DNA of 18,023 bases from Bacilli bacterium. Lineage in GTDB: Bacteria; Bacillota_I; Bacilli_A; RF39; UBA660. The stretch is from contig JAQUFI010000022.1 in NCBI GenBank assembly GCA_028684735.1, positions 1 to 18,023 of the forward strand. The letters are read 5' to 3'. The number at the start of each line of letters is the position of its first letter. The first letter of the stretch is position 1. Made by a program: the position numbers and the translations under genes. The notes under the pieces were generated by a model. The model was given only the letters and a program-made list of their open reading frames with translations, had not been told where the DNA came from and did not search any database. Shown here in pieces: positions 1-7,273 of this stretch.

Positions 1-2150
1 ATGATGTTGATATTAAGTTATTAAAACAAAAAGATTATATTCGTTATAATCAAGATAACTTTAAAGAGGATTATGGAATTGATCCTATTAAAGTAATTGA
101 TTTAAAAGCTTTAATGGGGGACCCATCTGACAATATTCCTGGCGTTAAAGGAATAGGTGAAAAAACAGCTTTAAAATTACTTCAAGACTATGGTAGTTTA
201 GATAATATTTATAAAAATATTGATAAAATAAAAGGTAAACTGCAAGAAAAACTTATTAATGATAAAGAAAATGCTTATATGAGTTATGATTTAGCTACGA
301 TCTGTTGTGATGTTCCAATGGATATTGATATCAATCATATTAAATATAAAGGTCATAAACATAAAGAATTAAATGATTTATATGATGAATTAGAATTCTA
401 TTCTTTTTTAAAGAATGAAGATGTCTCAGAAGAAATCGATACAACAGAATACAAAATAATTAAGAATATTAATGAGATTAATGTTACTGATGATTGTGCG
501 ATTTATTTAGAGATATTAGGAACTAATTACCATGATTCAAAAATCTTAGGGATGGCAGTATATAACGAAAATAATAGTTTCTTTGTACCTTTTGATTTAC
601 TAAAAGATAATCCTTCTTTTTTGACGGATGTTAATAAATATACTTATGATCTTAAAAAAACTTATGTAGCTTTAAAGTGGCATAATATTGATTTATCAAA
701 TGTTTCTTTTGATACAATGTTAGCTGCTTATCTATTAGATTATAATATTAAAGATGATATCGCTTATTTAGCTAATCAATTTGATCATAATATACCTTTT
801 TATGAAAAAATTTACGGAAAAGGAACTAAATTAGAAGAACGAAGTATCGATATTGTTGCATATAATAGTATTATTAAAGCTAAATTTATTTATAAGACGA
901 AAGATTTATTTACTGATAAATTAAATAAAGAAGAATTATTTGATTTATTTAGTAAGATTGAGTTACCTCTATCGTATGTCTTAGGTGACATGGAATATAA
1001 TGGAATTAATCTCAATAAAGATACCCTAATTGAGATGGGTGAAGAGATAAAAATAAAAATTGAATTAGTTAGTAAGAGTATTTATAATCAAGCGGGCGAA
1101 GAATTTAATATCTCATCTCCCTTACAATTAAGTGAAATATTATTTGAAAAACTTGGATTACCTCATGGAAAAAAAGGTAAGAGTGGTTATTCAACAGCCA
1201 TTAATGTTTTAACTAAGTTAAAGGGAAGCCACCCGATTATTGATAATATTATTGAGTACCGAATGTTGACTAAATTATATACTACTTATATTGATGGAAT
1301 CTTAAATACTTGTTATCCTGATGGGAAAATACATACTATTTATACTCAAGCTTTAACGAGAACTGGTCGTCTATCGTCGATTGAACCAAATCTTCAAAAC
1401 ATCCCAATTCGCTATGAATATGGAAGACTTATACGAAAAGCATTTGTTCCAAGTAAAGATTCGATTCTTTTAAGTGGAGACTATTCTCAAATTGAACTTC
1501 GCATATTAGCTCATATGTCAAAAGTAGAAGCTTTAGTCGATGCCTTTAAACAAGGAATGGATATTCATACGAAAACAGCTAGTGATATTTTTAAAGTTTC
1601 TCAAGAAGAAGTAAACAGTAATATGCGACGTATTGCGAAGGCTGTTAACTTTGGTATTATCTATGGTATAAGTGGCTTTGGTTTGTCAGAAAACTTAGGG
1701 ATTAGTATACCTGAAGCTAATGCTTTTATTGATGACTATTTAATTACTTATCCAGGTATTAAAGAGAATATGGATAATACTATTAAAAAGGCTTATGAAC
1801 AAGGATATGTTCGAACCTTATTAGGTCGCAAAAGAATTATCAATGAATTAAATAATACCAATTATATGATTCGTCAACAAGGTGAAAGAATGGCTCTTAA
1901 TACCCCCATTCAAGGAACAAGTGCTGATATAATTAAAAAAGCAATGGTTGAAATAAGTGACAAGTTCAAAGAACTCCAATTAAAGAGTAAAATGATTATT
2001 CAAGTTCATGATGAACTAGTATTTGATACTCTTAAGGGAGAAGAAATGATTGTTAAAAAAATTATTACTGAAGTGATGGAAAATACTTATCGCTTAGATG
2101 TTCCATTGCAAGTAAACATTGAAATAGGAAATAATTGGTACCAACTTTAA
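1..2150 (+). CDS. polA: DNA polymerase I (partial, 5' end outside window)
   Basis: Family A DNA polymerase for gap filling, Okazaki-primer replacement and excision repair. The frame is open from base 3 and 715 residues are visible; about 160 N-terminal residues of a normal ~880-aa protein are missing at the window edge. The fragment begins near the end of the 5'-3' exonuclease domain, with its DNA-binding helix-hairpin-helix (GDPSDNIPGVKGIG, about residues 39-52). The middle domain resembles the vestigial proofreading domain of Bacillus-type Pol I: the DxE acidic pair is absent (YLEILGTNYHD) and KTYVALKW stands where the next catalytic Asp should be, so 3'-5' proofreading is probably lost. 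The polymerase core is intact: motif A GDYSQIELR (Asp about 493), motif B RRIAKAVNFGIIYG (from about 542), motif C QVHDELVFD (Asp about 670). The next gene starts 20 bases downstream, so co-transcription is likely. Identity is certain. Confidence 0.97.
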   Translation, partial: DVDIKLLKQKDYIRYNQDNFKEDYGIDPIKVIDLKALMGDPSDNIPGVKGIGEKTALKLLQDYGSLDNIYKNIDKIKGKLQEKLINDKENAYMSYDLATICCDVPMDIDINHIKYKGHKHKELNDLYDELEFYSFLKNEDVSEEIDTTEYKIIKNINEINVTDDCAIYLEILGTNYHDSKILGMAVYNENNSFFVPFDLLKDNPSFLTDVNKYTYDLKKTYVALKWHNIDLSNVSFDTMLAAYLLDYNIKDDIAYLANQFDHNIPFYEKIYGKGTKLEERSIDIVAYNSIIKAKFIYKTKDLFTDKLNKEELFDLFSKIELPLSYVLGDMEYNGINLNKDTLIEMGEEIKIKIELVSKSIYNQAGEEFNISSPLQLSEILFEKLGLPHGKKGKSGYSTAINVLTKLKGSHPIIDNIIEYRMLTKLYTTYIDGILNTCYPDGKIHTIYTQALTRTGRLSSIEPNLQNIPIRYEYGRLIRKAFVPSKDSILLSGDYSQIELRILAHMSKVEALVDAFKQGMDIHTKTASDIFKVSQEEVNSNMRRIAKAVNFGIIYGISGFGLSENLGISIPEANAFIDDYLITYPGIKENMDNTIKKAYEQGYVRTLLGRKRIINELNNTNYMIRQQGERMALNTPIQGTSADIIKKAMVEISDKFKELQLKSKMIIQVHDELVFDTLKGEEMIVKKIITEVMENTYRLDVPLQVNIEIGNNWYQL

Positions 2151-2170
2151 TTAAAGAAAAGGGGATTATT

Positions 2171-3463
2171 GTGGACAAAGATGCAAGAGTTATGTTAGTT
2201 AGCGTTATAACTAATATTGTGCTTATTATTACTAAATTAGTAGCTGGTATATTAGGAAAATCAGGAGCAGTTATTGCTGATGGTGTTCACTCTTTGAGTG
2301 ATTTAATAACTGATTTCTTTTCTATTATTGGGGTTAAATTATCAAAAAAACCTTCTGATCAAAAACACCCTTATGGACATGGAAAATTAGAATACTTAAC
2401 TAGTATTGGTATTGGTTTGATGGTACTAGCTGTAGGATTTATGATTATTTATAATTCCGCTGGCCGCGAAGTTGTCGTTCCTAGTTCATTTGTTATCATC
2501 GCAACTTTATTTACGATAGTTGCTAAGTTTTTCTTATCAAGTTATGTTATTTATAAAGGTAAGCAATATAAAAATAATATTTTATTAGCTAGTGGTAAAG
2601 AAAGTAATGCTGATGTTATTTCATCGATTGTTGTTTTAATTTCATCGATATTAATGCAATTTGAACATGATATTTTAAAATATGCAGATATCGTAGCTAG
2701 CATTATTGTTGGTATTTTTATTGTTCGAATCGGATTTAATATTTTGAAAGAAAATATTAGTATTATTTTAGACGAACAAGAAACAGACAATGAATATATT
2801 GAGAAAATAAAAAATATGATTATTAAAGAAGAAAAAATCAAAAGTGTTGATAATTTAATTTTAATTAAGTTTGGTTCTTATTATAAATTAACGATGGAAA
2901 TTAGTATTGATTCTAATGTATCATTATTAGATGCTCATAATATTAGTCATAAAATAGAGGCCATGATCAAGAAAGAAGATCATGCTATTAGATATATTAA
3001 TACACATATTAATCCTTCTTTGGCCAATATTAATTATAGTTTACGTGATATAACTATGGATGATAGAGAATTTATTTTAGATGCTCAAAGAGAAATAGTC
3101 GTAGCTGATAACCATATTAATGAAAAAGAATTAAAAGAATTACAAGATTATTTTGAAAAAGAATTTAATGATTATTTTGAATATTATAAAATAATTGAAT
3201 TGGATTCTAAAAAGATTGGTATGTTGTGTTATTATTTAGAAGATGATCACTATAACCTATCTAGTATTTACTTGAAATATAAATATCGCGACTTAGGAAT
3301 TGGACATAAAATAATAACTGATTTAATCAATGATAGTAATCGTAGAAATATTAAATTATGGGTATACAAAACGAATACAAAAGCCTTGAAATTTTATTGT
3401 GATTTAAACTTTAAAATAAAAAAGGAAACAGAAGAACGTTATCTGATGATATATAAACATTGA
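2171..3463 (+). CDS. Cation diffusion facilitator metal transporter fused to a GNAT-like domain
   Basis: 430 aa. Residues 1-200 are a CDF membrane domain, which exports divalent metals (Zn, Fe or Mn) by proton antiport. TM2 carries the metal-site pair H40xxxD44 in ADGVHSLSD, followed by the HPYGHG loop (66-71). TM5 has E144xxxD148 where HxxxD or DxxxD is usual. Residues 201-283 are the cytoplasmic dimerisation domain, ending in the usual HINP. Residues about 289-430 are extra and look like a GNAT N-acetyltransferase: an acetyl-CoA loop R373-DLGIG and a late TNTKALKFYCDLNF stretch of the N-x-x-A-x-x-F-Y type. Typical CDF proteins of this class end near residue 300. I chose the GTG start at 2171 because AAAGGGG lies just before it; a TTG at 2135 would overlap polA and has no ribosome site. 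The metal and the acetylated substrate cannot be told. CDF is sure; GNAT is likely. Confidence 0.9.
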   Translation: MDKDARVMLVSVITNIVLIITKLVAGILGKSGAVIADGVHSLSDLITDFFSIIGVKLSKKPSDQKHPYGHGKLEYLTSIGIGLMVLAVGFMIIYNSAGREVVVPSSFVIIATLFTIVAKFFLSSYVIYKGKQYKNNILLASGKESNADVISSIVVLISSILMQFEHDILKYADIVASIIVGIFIVRIGFNILKENISIILDEQETDNEYIEKIKNMIIKEEKIKSVDNLILIKFGSYYKLTMEISIDSNVSLLDAHNISHKIEAMIKKEDHAIRYINTHINPSLANINYSLRDITMDDREFILDAQREIVVADNHINEKELKELQDYFEKEFNDYFEYYKIIELDSKKIGMLCYYLEDDHYNLSSIYLKYKYRDLGIGHKIITDLINDSNRRNIKLWVYKTNTKALKFYCDLNFKIKKETEERYLMIYKH

Positions 3464-3488
3464 CAATTTTTTGGGTTAATGATAGAAT
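3460..3488 (+). promoter_or_regulatory. SigA-type promoter of the serS T-box operon
   Basis: TTGACA (3460-3465), a 17-base spacer and TAGAAT (3483-3488). The -35 box overlaps the stop codon of the CDF gene. A second -10-like TATAAT follows at 3488-3493 but has no -35 box at proper spacing. The transcript would start just before the conserved 5' part of the T-box leader. Confidence 0.75.
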
Positions 3489-3495
3489 ATAATCT

Positions 3496-3690
3496 ATAAA
3501 ACGAAGAAAAAGACTAGTAATATATCTTAAATTTAAAGAGAGCTAGTGGTTGGTGGAAACTAGTAACTTATAGTATATGAATCTACTTTTGAGTGTAGTT
3601 AATAGCTACCGGGTAATACCGTTATCATCAATTAAGACTATTGTAGGATGGCACCGCATGTATATGCTCCTATGGATAGTCTTTTATTTA
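3496..3690 (+). promoter_or_regulatory. T-box riboswitch, serine specific
   Basis: The leader shows the T-box order. Stem I begins with GAAGAAAAAGACTAGTA and carries the AGAGAGCTAGTGG-TTGGTGG element. A specifier loop GAA-TCT-AC gives the serine codon UCU at 3582-3584. The T-box core TGGCACCGC is at 3649-3657. The UGGC bases should pair with a GCCA tRNA end, which fits the G73 discriminator of tRNA-Ser. A competing terminator follows (separate entry). Uncharged tRNA-Ser should stabilise the antiterminator and switch serS on. The specifier was placed by eye from the GAA-NNN context, but codon, discriminator match and downstream gene all agree. Confidence 0.93.
3634..3688 (+). terminator. T-box regulated intrinsic terminator
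   Basis: AAGACTAT (3634-3641) pairs perfectly with ATAGTCTT (3676-3683), and TAGGA (3644-3648) pairs with TCCTA (3668-3672) across a small internal loop; a short T-rich tail follows. The stem includes the T-box bases, so terminator and antiterminator exclude each other, as expected for this riboswitch class. Confidence 0.88.
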
Positions 3691-3707
3691 TATAAGGAGG
3701 AATTAAG

Positions 3708-3776
3708 ATGAATAAACGATCCTATCGTTCAATCTATAAAACATTAATAAAGGAGGAAGAAAATGATAGATATTAA
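3708..3776 (+). CDS. 22-codon mini-ORF between T-box and serS (possible leader peptide)
   Basis: A very short reading frame beginning MNKRSYRSIYKTL and ending in a basic/acidic tail before TAA. It has an excellent ribosome site, AAGGAGG at 3693-3699, eight bases before the ATG. Its 3' end overlaps the serS start by 14 bases in another frame, and the serS ribosome site (AAAGGAGG, about 3751-3758) lies inside it. It contains two Ser codons (TCC, TCA). It could be a translated leader that couples or tunes serS translation, or a chance ORF. No homologue is recognised; the case rests on the ribosome site and the overlap. Confidence 0.45.
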   Translation: MNKRSYRSIYKTLIKEEENDRY

Positions 3777-5046
3777 TTTAATTAGAGAAGATAAAGAAAA
3801 AGTAATAGAAAATTTAAAAAAGAAATTTCAAGAACATAAAATTCCAATTGTTGATGAAGTATTGGAATTAGATAAAAAGTATCGTGAGATAAAGTTAGAA
3901 GGCGACACTTTAAGAGGGTTAAAAAATACTAAAAGTGCTGAAATAGGTGCTTTAATGCGTGATGGGAAAAAGGAAGAAGCTGAACAAGTAAAAACTGATA
4001 TCAATAATTATAATGACAAGATTACTGATTTAGGTGTTTTAGAAGAAGAATTACAATCTCAAATCAAAGAGAAGATGATGATTATCCCAAACATTATTGA
4101 TGATTCAGTACCAATTGGTAAAGATGATACTGAAAATGTCGAAATGGAAAGATTTGGTGAGCCATTCGTACCTGACTTTGAAATTCCTTATCATGCAGAT
4201 GCTTGTGAAGCCTTAGGTGGTTTAGATAAAGAAAGTGCTGGACGAACTAGTGGTAATGGCTTTTATTATTTAATGGGGGATATTGCTAGACTTCATTCAG
4301 CAATGTTAACTTATGCTAAAGACTTTATGATTGATAAAGGTTTTACTTATTGTATCCCTCCATTTATGATTCGTAGTGATGTGGTTACAGGAGTTATGTC
4401 ATTTGCTGAAATGAATGCCATGATGTATAAAATTGAAGGTGAAGATTTATATTTAATTGGAACTAGTGAACATTCAATGATTGGTAAATTTAAAGACCAA
4501 ATTCTTAAAGAAGAAGAACTACCTTTAACTTTAACTTCTTATTCACCATGTTTTAGAAAAGAAGTTGGAGCCCATGGGCTTGAAGAAAGAGGATTATATC
4601 GTGTTCATCAATTTGAAAAACAAGAAATGGTAGTTATATGTAAGCCTGAAGATGCAATGGAATGGTATGATAAGATGTGGAATTATACTGTTGAATTCTT
4701 TAGAAACATTGATGTTCCAGTTAGAACATTAGAATGTTGTAGTGGTGATTTAGCTGATTTAAAAGTCAAATCATGTGATGTAGAAGCATGGAGTCCTAGA
4801 CAACAAAAGTATTTTGAAGTTGGTTCATGTTCAACTTTAGGTGATGCTCAAGCTCGTCGTTTAGGTATTAGAGCTAAGGGTGAAAAGGGTAATTATTTAG
4901 TAGCAACTCTTAATAATACAGTCTTAGCTAGTCCACGTGGATTAATTGCTTTGATTGAAAATAATATTAATAAAGATGGTAGTATTAATGTACCAAAGGC
5001 CCTGCAACCATATATGGGTGGTAAGACCATTATTAATAAAAAATAA
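3763..5046 (+). CDS. serS: Seryl-tRNA synthetase (archaeal/eukaryotic-like variant)
   Basis: 427 aa, the usual SerRS length. It charges tRNA-Ser with serine. The N-terminal ~115 residues form the tRNA-binding helical arm with long charged helices (about 30-105). The catalytic class II core follows: LIGTSEH (231-237), motif 2 CFRKEVG...RVHQFEK (263-286), and motif 3 TLNNTVLASPR (382-392) with the ATP-binding Arg. Standard bacterial SerRS has TAE, RxHQFNKVE and TLNGSGLAVGR at these sites; TSEH, YRVHQF and TLNNT look more like archaeal and eukaryotic enzymes, so this is probably a transferred or divergent form. The serine T-box upstream independently supports the function. Start ATG with AAAGGAGG eight bases or less upstream. 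Confidence 0.95.
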   Translation: MIDINLIREDKEKVIENLKKKFQEHKIPIVDEVLELDKKYREIKLEGDTLRGLKNTKSAEIGALMRDGKKEEAEQVKTDINNYNDKITDLGVLEEELQSQIKEKMMIIPNIIDDSVPIGKDDTENVEMERFGEPFVPDFEIPYHADACEALGGLDKESAGRTSGNGFYYLMGDIARLHSAMLTYAKDFMIDKGFTYCIPPFMIRSDVVTGVMSFAEMNAMMYKIEGEDLYLIGTSEHSMIGKFKDQILKEEELPLTLTSYSPCFRKEVGAHGLEERGLYRVHQFEKQEMVVICKPEDAMEWYDKMWNYTVEFFRNIDVPVRTLECCSGDLADLKVKSCDVEAWSPRQQKYFEVGSCSTLGDAQARRLGIRAKGEKGNYLVATLNNTVLASPRGLIALIENNINKDGSINVPKALQPYMGGKTIINKK

Positions 5047-5067
5047 ACATCTGCGGATGTTTTTTTT
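5045..5067 (+). terminator. Intrinsic terminator of serS
   Basis: AAACATC-TGCG-GATGTTT, a 7-bp stem followed by T residues. The hairpin starts inside the serS stop codon. Confidence 0.85.
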
Positions 5068-5068
5068 A

Positions 5069-5092
5069 TGCTATAATGTTGTTGGTGATAAC
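5069..5092 (+). promoter_or_regulatory. Extended -10 promoter with fused ribosome site for rlmD
   Basis: TGCTATAAT (5069-5077) is a TGnTATAAT extended -10 box. Six bases later comes GGTGAT (5084-5089), which matches the 3' part of the anti-Shine-Dalgarno complement, then three bases and the ATG. The predicted start of transcription falls on or next to the first G, giving a 5' leader of about nine bases. The popT gene uses the same geometry. Confidence 0.65.
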
Positions 5093-6298
5093 ATGGAAGT
5101 TAAAATTATTAATTTGGATCATTTTGGTCGGGGGATTGGAAGAGTCGATAATAAAGTTGTATTTATTCCAAATACTTTGATAGGAGAGGTAGTGAACATC
5201 GATATTGTTCATGAAAAAAAGAATTACTTAGAAGGTAAGGTAATCAAATACCTTAAACAAAGTGATGATCGTGTTCAACCGATATGTCCTTATTTTGTTA
5301 GGTGTGGTGGATGTGATTTATCTCATATGAGTTATCTTATGCAGTGTCAATTTAAAGAAGATAAAGTTAAAGATATAATGCATCGAACAATCAATTCAAA
5401 TATCAATATTAAACCAATTATTCCTAGTGATCAAAGTTATAATTATCGTAATAAAGTAACATTTCATGTTAAAGAAAAAATAGGTTATTACCAAGTTAAA
5501 AGTTATGAAGTTATACTAATTGATAATTGTTATATTGCTGATGATAAAATCAACCAATTAATACCATCTTTAAATACTTTACAATTGGATCATATAAAAC
5601 AAATAATTGTTAAAACAAATAATAATCAAATAATGGTTATTTTATATGGAGAAATTGATGTTGAAGATACTTTAATTAAACTTAAAAATCAAGTTGATAC
5701 GATAATTATTAATAGTGAGATTATTTATGGTAATGGACAAATAATTAAAACAGTAGGGGACTTAAACTTTTATCTATCAAAAAATTCCTTTTTCCAAATA
5801 AATGATTATCAAATAATTAATTTATATAATAAAGTATTAGATTATTGTGATTTTAAAGGCAATGAGAAGGTACTTGATCTATATTGTGGAACAGGAACCA
5901 TTGGTATCTATTTAAGTCGTTATTGTCAAACTGTTTTAGGGATTGAAGTAAATGAAGATGCAATTAAAGATGCTAATCAAAATAAAAAGTTAAATAATAT
6001 AAATAATATTAGTTTTATGTTGGGTGATATCCAATATAAAATAGAAGAAATCGATTTGAAACCAGATATTGTTGTTGTTGATCCGCCGAGAAAGGGTTTA
6101 GAGTTAAAGGTTATTGAATCTTTGGTGAAAATAAAGCCTTCAAAAATCATTTATGTTTCTTGTGATCCGATGACTTTAGCTAGAGATTTAAAAATTCTTC
6201 AAGAGGATTATAAAATAAATGAAATAACGCCAATTGATATGTTTCCTCAAACTAATCATGTTGAGTGCGTAGTGTTGATGACAAAGATAAAAAGGTGA
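5093..6298 (+). CDS. rlmD: 23S rRNA (uracil-C5)-methyltransferase, RlmD/RlmCD family
   Basis: 401 aa. SAM-dependent m5U methyltransferase of the RumA/TrmA family; in Bacillus the homologue modifies U747 and U1939 of 23S rRNA. Residues 1-55 are a TRAM RNA-binding domain. C65-x5-C71-x2-C74 and C146 are the four expected ligands of a 4Fe-4S cluster, with the same spacing of the first three as in RumA. The catalytic domain has the SAM motif LDLYCGTGTIG (261-271), DPPRKG (330-335), the nucleophilic Cys in SCDP (C357) and the general-base Glu in HVECV (E391). It is somewhat shorter than RumA (433 aa). An in-frame extension into serS is possible on paper but lacks a ribosome site. RlmD, RlmC and RlmCD cannot be told apart from one sequence. 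Confidence 0.92.
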   Translation: MEVKIINLDHFGRGIGRVDNKVVFIPNTLIGEVVNIDIVHEKKNYLEGKVIKYLKQSDDRVQPICPYFVRCGGCDLSHMSYLMQCQFKEDKVKDIMHRTINSNINIKPIIPSDQSYNYRNKVTFHVKEKIGYYQVKSYEVILIDNCYIADDKINQLIPSLNTLQLDHIKQIIVKTNNNQIMVILYGEIDVEDTLIKLKNQVDTIIINSEIIYGNGQIIKTVGDLNFYLSKNSFFQINDYQIINLYNKVLDYCDFKGNEKVLDLYCGTGTIGIYLSRYCQTVLGIEVNEDAIKDANQNKKLNNINNISFMLGDIQYKIEEIDLKPDIVVVDPPRKGLELKVIESLVKIKPSKIIYVSCDPMTLARDLKILQEDYKINEITPIDMFPQTNHVECVVLMTKIKR

Positions 6299-6384
6299 AA
6301 GAATTTTTATCGTTAAAAAATAAAATTTTTCAAGAACAGTTATTTATAATATTGGATATGAACGAAAAAAAGGAGAGAAGAAAT

Positions 6385-6666
6385 ATGAAGATTCAGTTTT
6401 GGTCAAAGGAAAAGACTGGGAAATGGGCATCGATATTAACATTACTTTTTATCGTGTTGATGATTATAAAGTTATTGTTTTTAGCAATTTCAATCCGGCT
6501 TCCATTGCCATCACTATTTATTGTAACATTAGGAGTGATTGGCTTTATTTTAGGAATAATATCAATTTTTAAGAATAAAGATAGATCATTATTTGTTTTG
6601 TTGTCTATGCCAGTTGGTTTGTTGATTATTTTTTGGGTAGCCGCAGAAATCATATTCCCACATTAA
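6385..6666 (+). CDS. Small three-helix membrane protein of unknown function
   Basis: 93 aa, not recognised. After a short charged N-terminus (MKIQFWSKEKTGKW) there are three hydrophobic helices, about 14-36, 42-62 and 68-90, joined by a KNKDR turn; the C-terminus is IIFPH. The ATG follows AAAGGAGAG. The frame is open further upstream to 6265 but that part overlaps rlmD and has no ribosome site. It lies 86 bases after rlmD and 51 before ogt, so it may share their transcript; a TATAAT at 6345-6350 could be its own -10 box, but no clear -35 was found. Confidence 0.75.
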   Translation: MKIQFWSKEKTGKWASILTLLFIVLMIIKLLFLAISIRLPLPSLFIVTLGVIGFILGIISIFKNKDRSLFVLLSMPVGLLIIFWVAAEIIFPH

Positions 6667-6717
6667 AAGAAAACATTAATTTAGAAGAGATGCAATATAA
6701 TAAAGGAGTTGATTACA

Positions 6718-7255
6718 ATGTATTATTCAACTCATTATGAATCACCATTTGGTGATATCGTAATTGCCAGTGATGAAAATAATATTATTGGTTTATGGAT
6801 TGATAATCAAAAATATATTGATAATACAATGCCTAAAAATATGCAAAAAAAGATAATCATCCAATTATCAAACAATGTAAAGAATGGTTAGATAATTATT
6901 TTAAAGGCAAAAACCCAGAATTATCGAGATTATCTTTAGCCCCAATCGGCAATGCTCTTAAACAACAAGTATGGAAGCTCCTTCTAGAAATACCTTATGG
7001 TGAATTGACAAACTATGGCGATATAGCTAAAGAAGTGGCCAAACGGATGGGAAAAGATAAAATGTCAGCTCAGACTATAGGTAGTGCTGTAGGACATAAC
7101 CCGATATCGATTATTATACCTTGTCATCGCGTAATAGGGCTAAAGGAAATCTAACTGGTTATGCTGGTGGAATTGAAACCAAGATAAGGTTATTAGAACA
7201 TGAAGGAATAGATATTAGTCAATTATGTATACCTAAAGTGATTAAAAAACCATAA
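6718..7255 (+). pseudogene. ogt: Methylated-DNA--protein-cysteine methyltransferase (Ogt/MGMT), two frameshifts
   Basis: Suicide repair protein that takes the methyl group from O6-methylguanine. The start MYYSTHYESPFGDIVIAS is typical and follows AAAGGAG. The frame then breaks in a run of seven A (6845-6851) and again in a run of three G (7137-7139). Adding one base at each point restores about 179 aa, the normal length, with QVWKLLLEIPYGELTNYGDIA, GHNPISIIIPCHRV (acceptor Cys codon 7122-7124) and LTGYAGGIETKIRLLEHEG all intact. Read as it stands, translation stops at 6891, before the active site. Both defects are single-base losses in homopolymers and everything else is preserved, so this is either sequencing error or a very recent loss. 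Confidence 0.9.
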
Positions 7256-7270
7256 CATTGTTATGGTTTT
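7246..7270. terminator. Two-way terminator between ogt (+) and cupin gene (-)
   Basis: AAAACCATAAC-ATT-GTTATGGTTTT is a perfect 11-bp inverted repeat with A- and T-tracts at its ends, so it can work in both directions. It covers the ogt stop codon (7253-7255) and ends three bases before the cupin stop. Confidence 0.85.
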
Positions 7271-7273
7271 CAG

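Noticed and set aside
2135..2170. Upstream TTG start for the CDF gene
   Set aside because: It overlaps polA and has no ribosome site, while the GTG at 2171 has AAAGGGG at proper spacing.
2551..2841. Reverse-strand ORF inside the CDF gene
   Set aside because: Shadow of the real gene; no ribosome site and no recognisable domain. The same holds for reverse ORFs at 6393-6653, 10719-10901, 17038-17316 and 17711-17899, and forward ones at 9556-9837 and 15247-15594.
3488..3493. TATAAT as the -10 box of the serS promoter
   Set aside because: It lies 22 bases from TTGACA, too far; TAGAAT at 3483-3488 has the right 17-base spacing.
4955..5092. N-terminal extension of rlmD into serS
   Set aside because: The 46 extra residues are out-of-frame serS sequence and terminator; the TRAM domain starts exactly at the ATG at 5093.
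6718..7255. Programmed frameshifting to produce full-length Ogt
   Set aside because: Two separate shifts would be needed and no slippery-site/pseudoknot arrangement is visible; homopolymer error or recent mutation is simpler.
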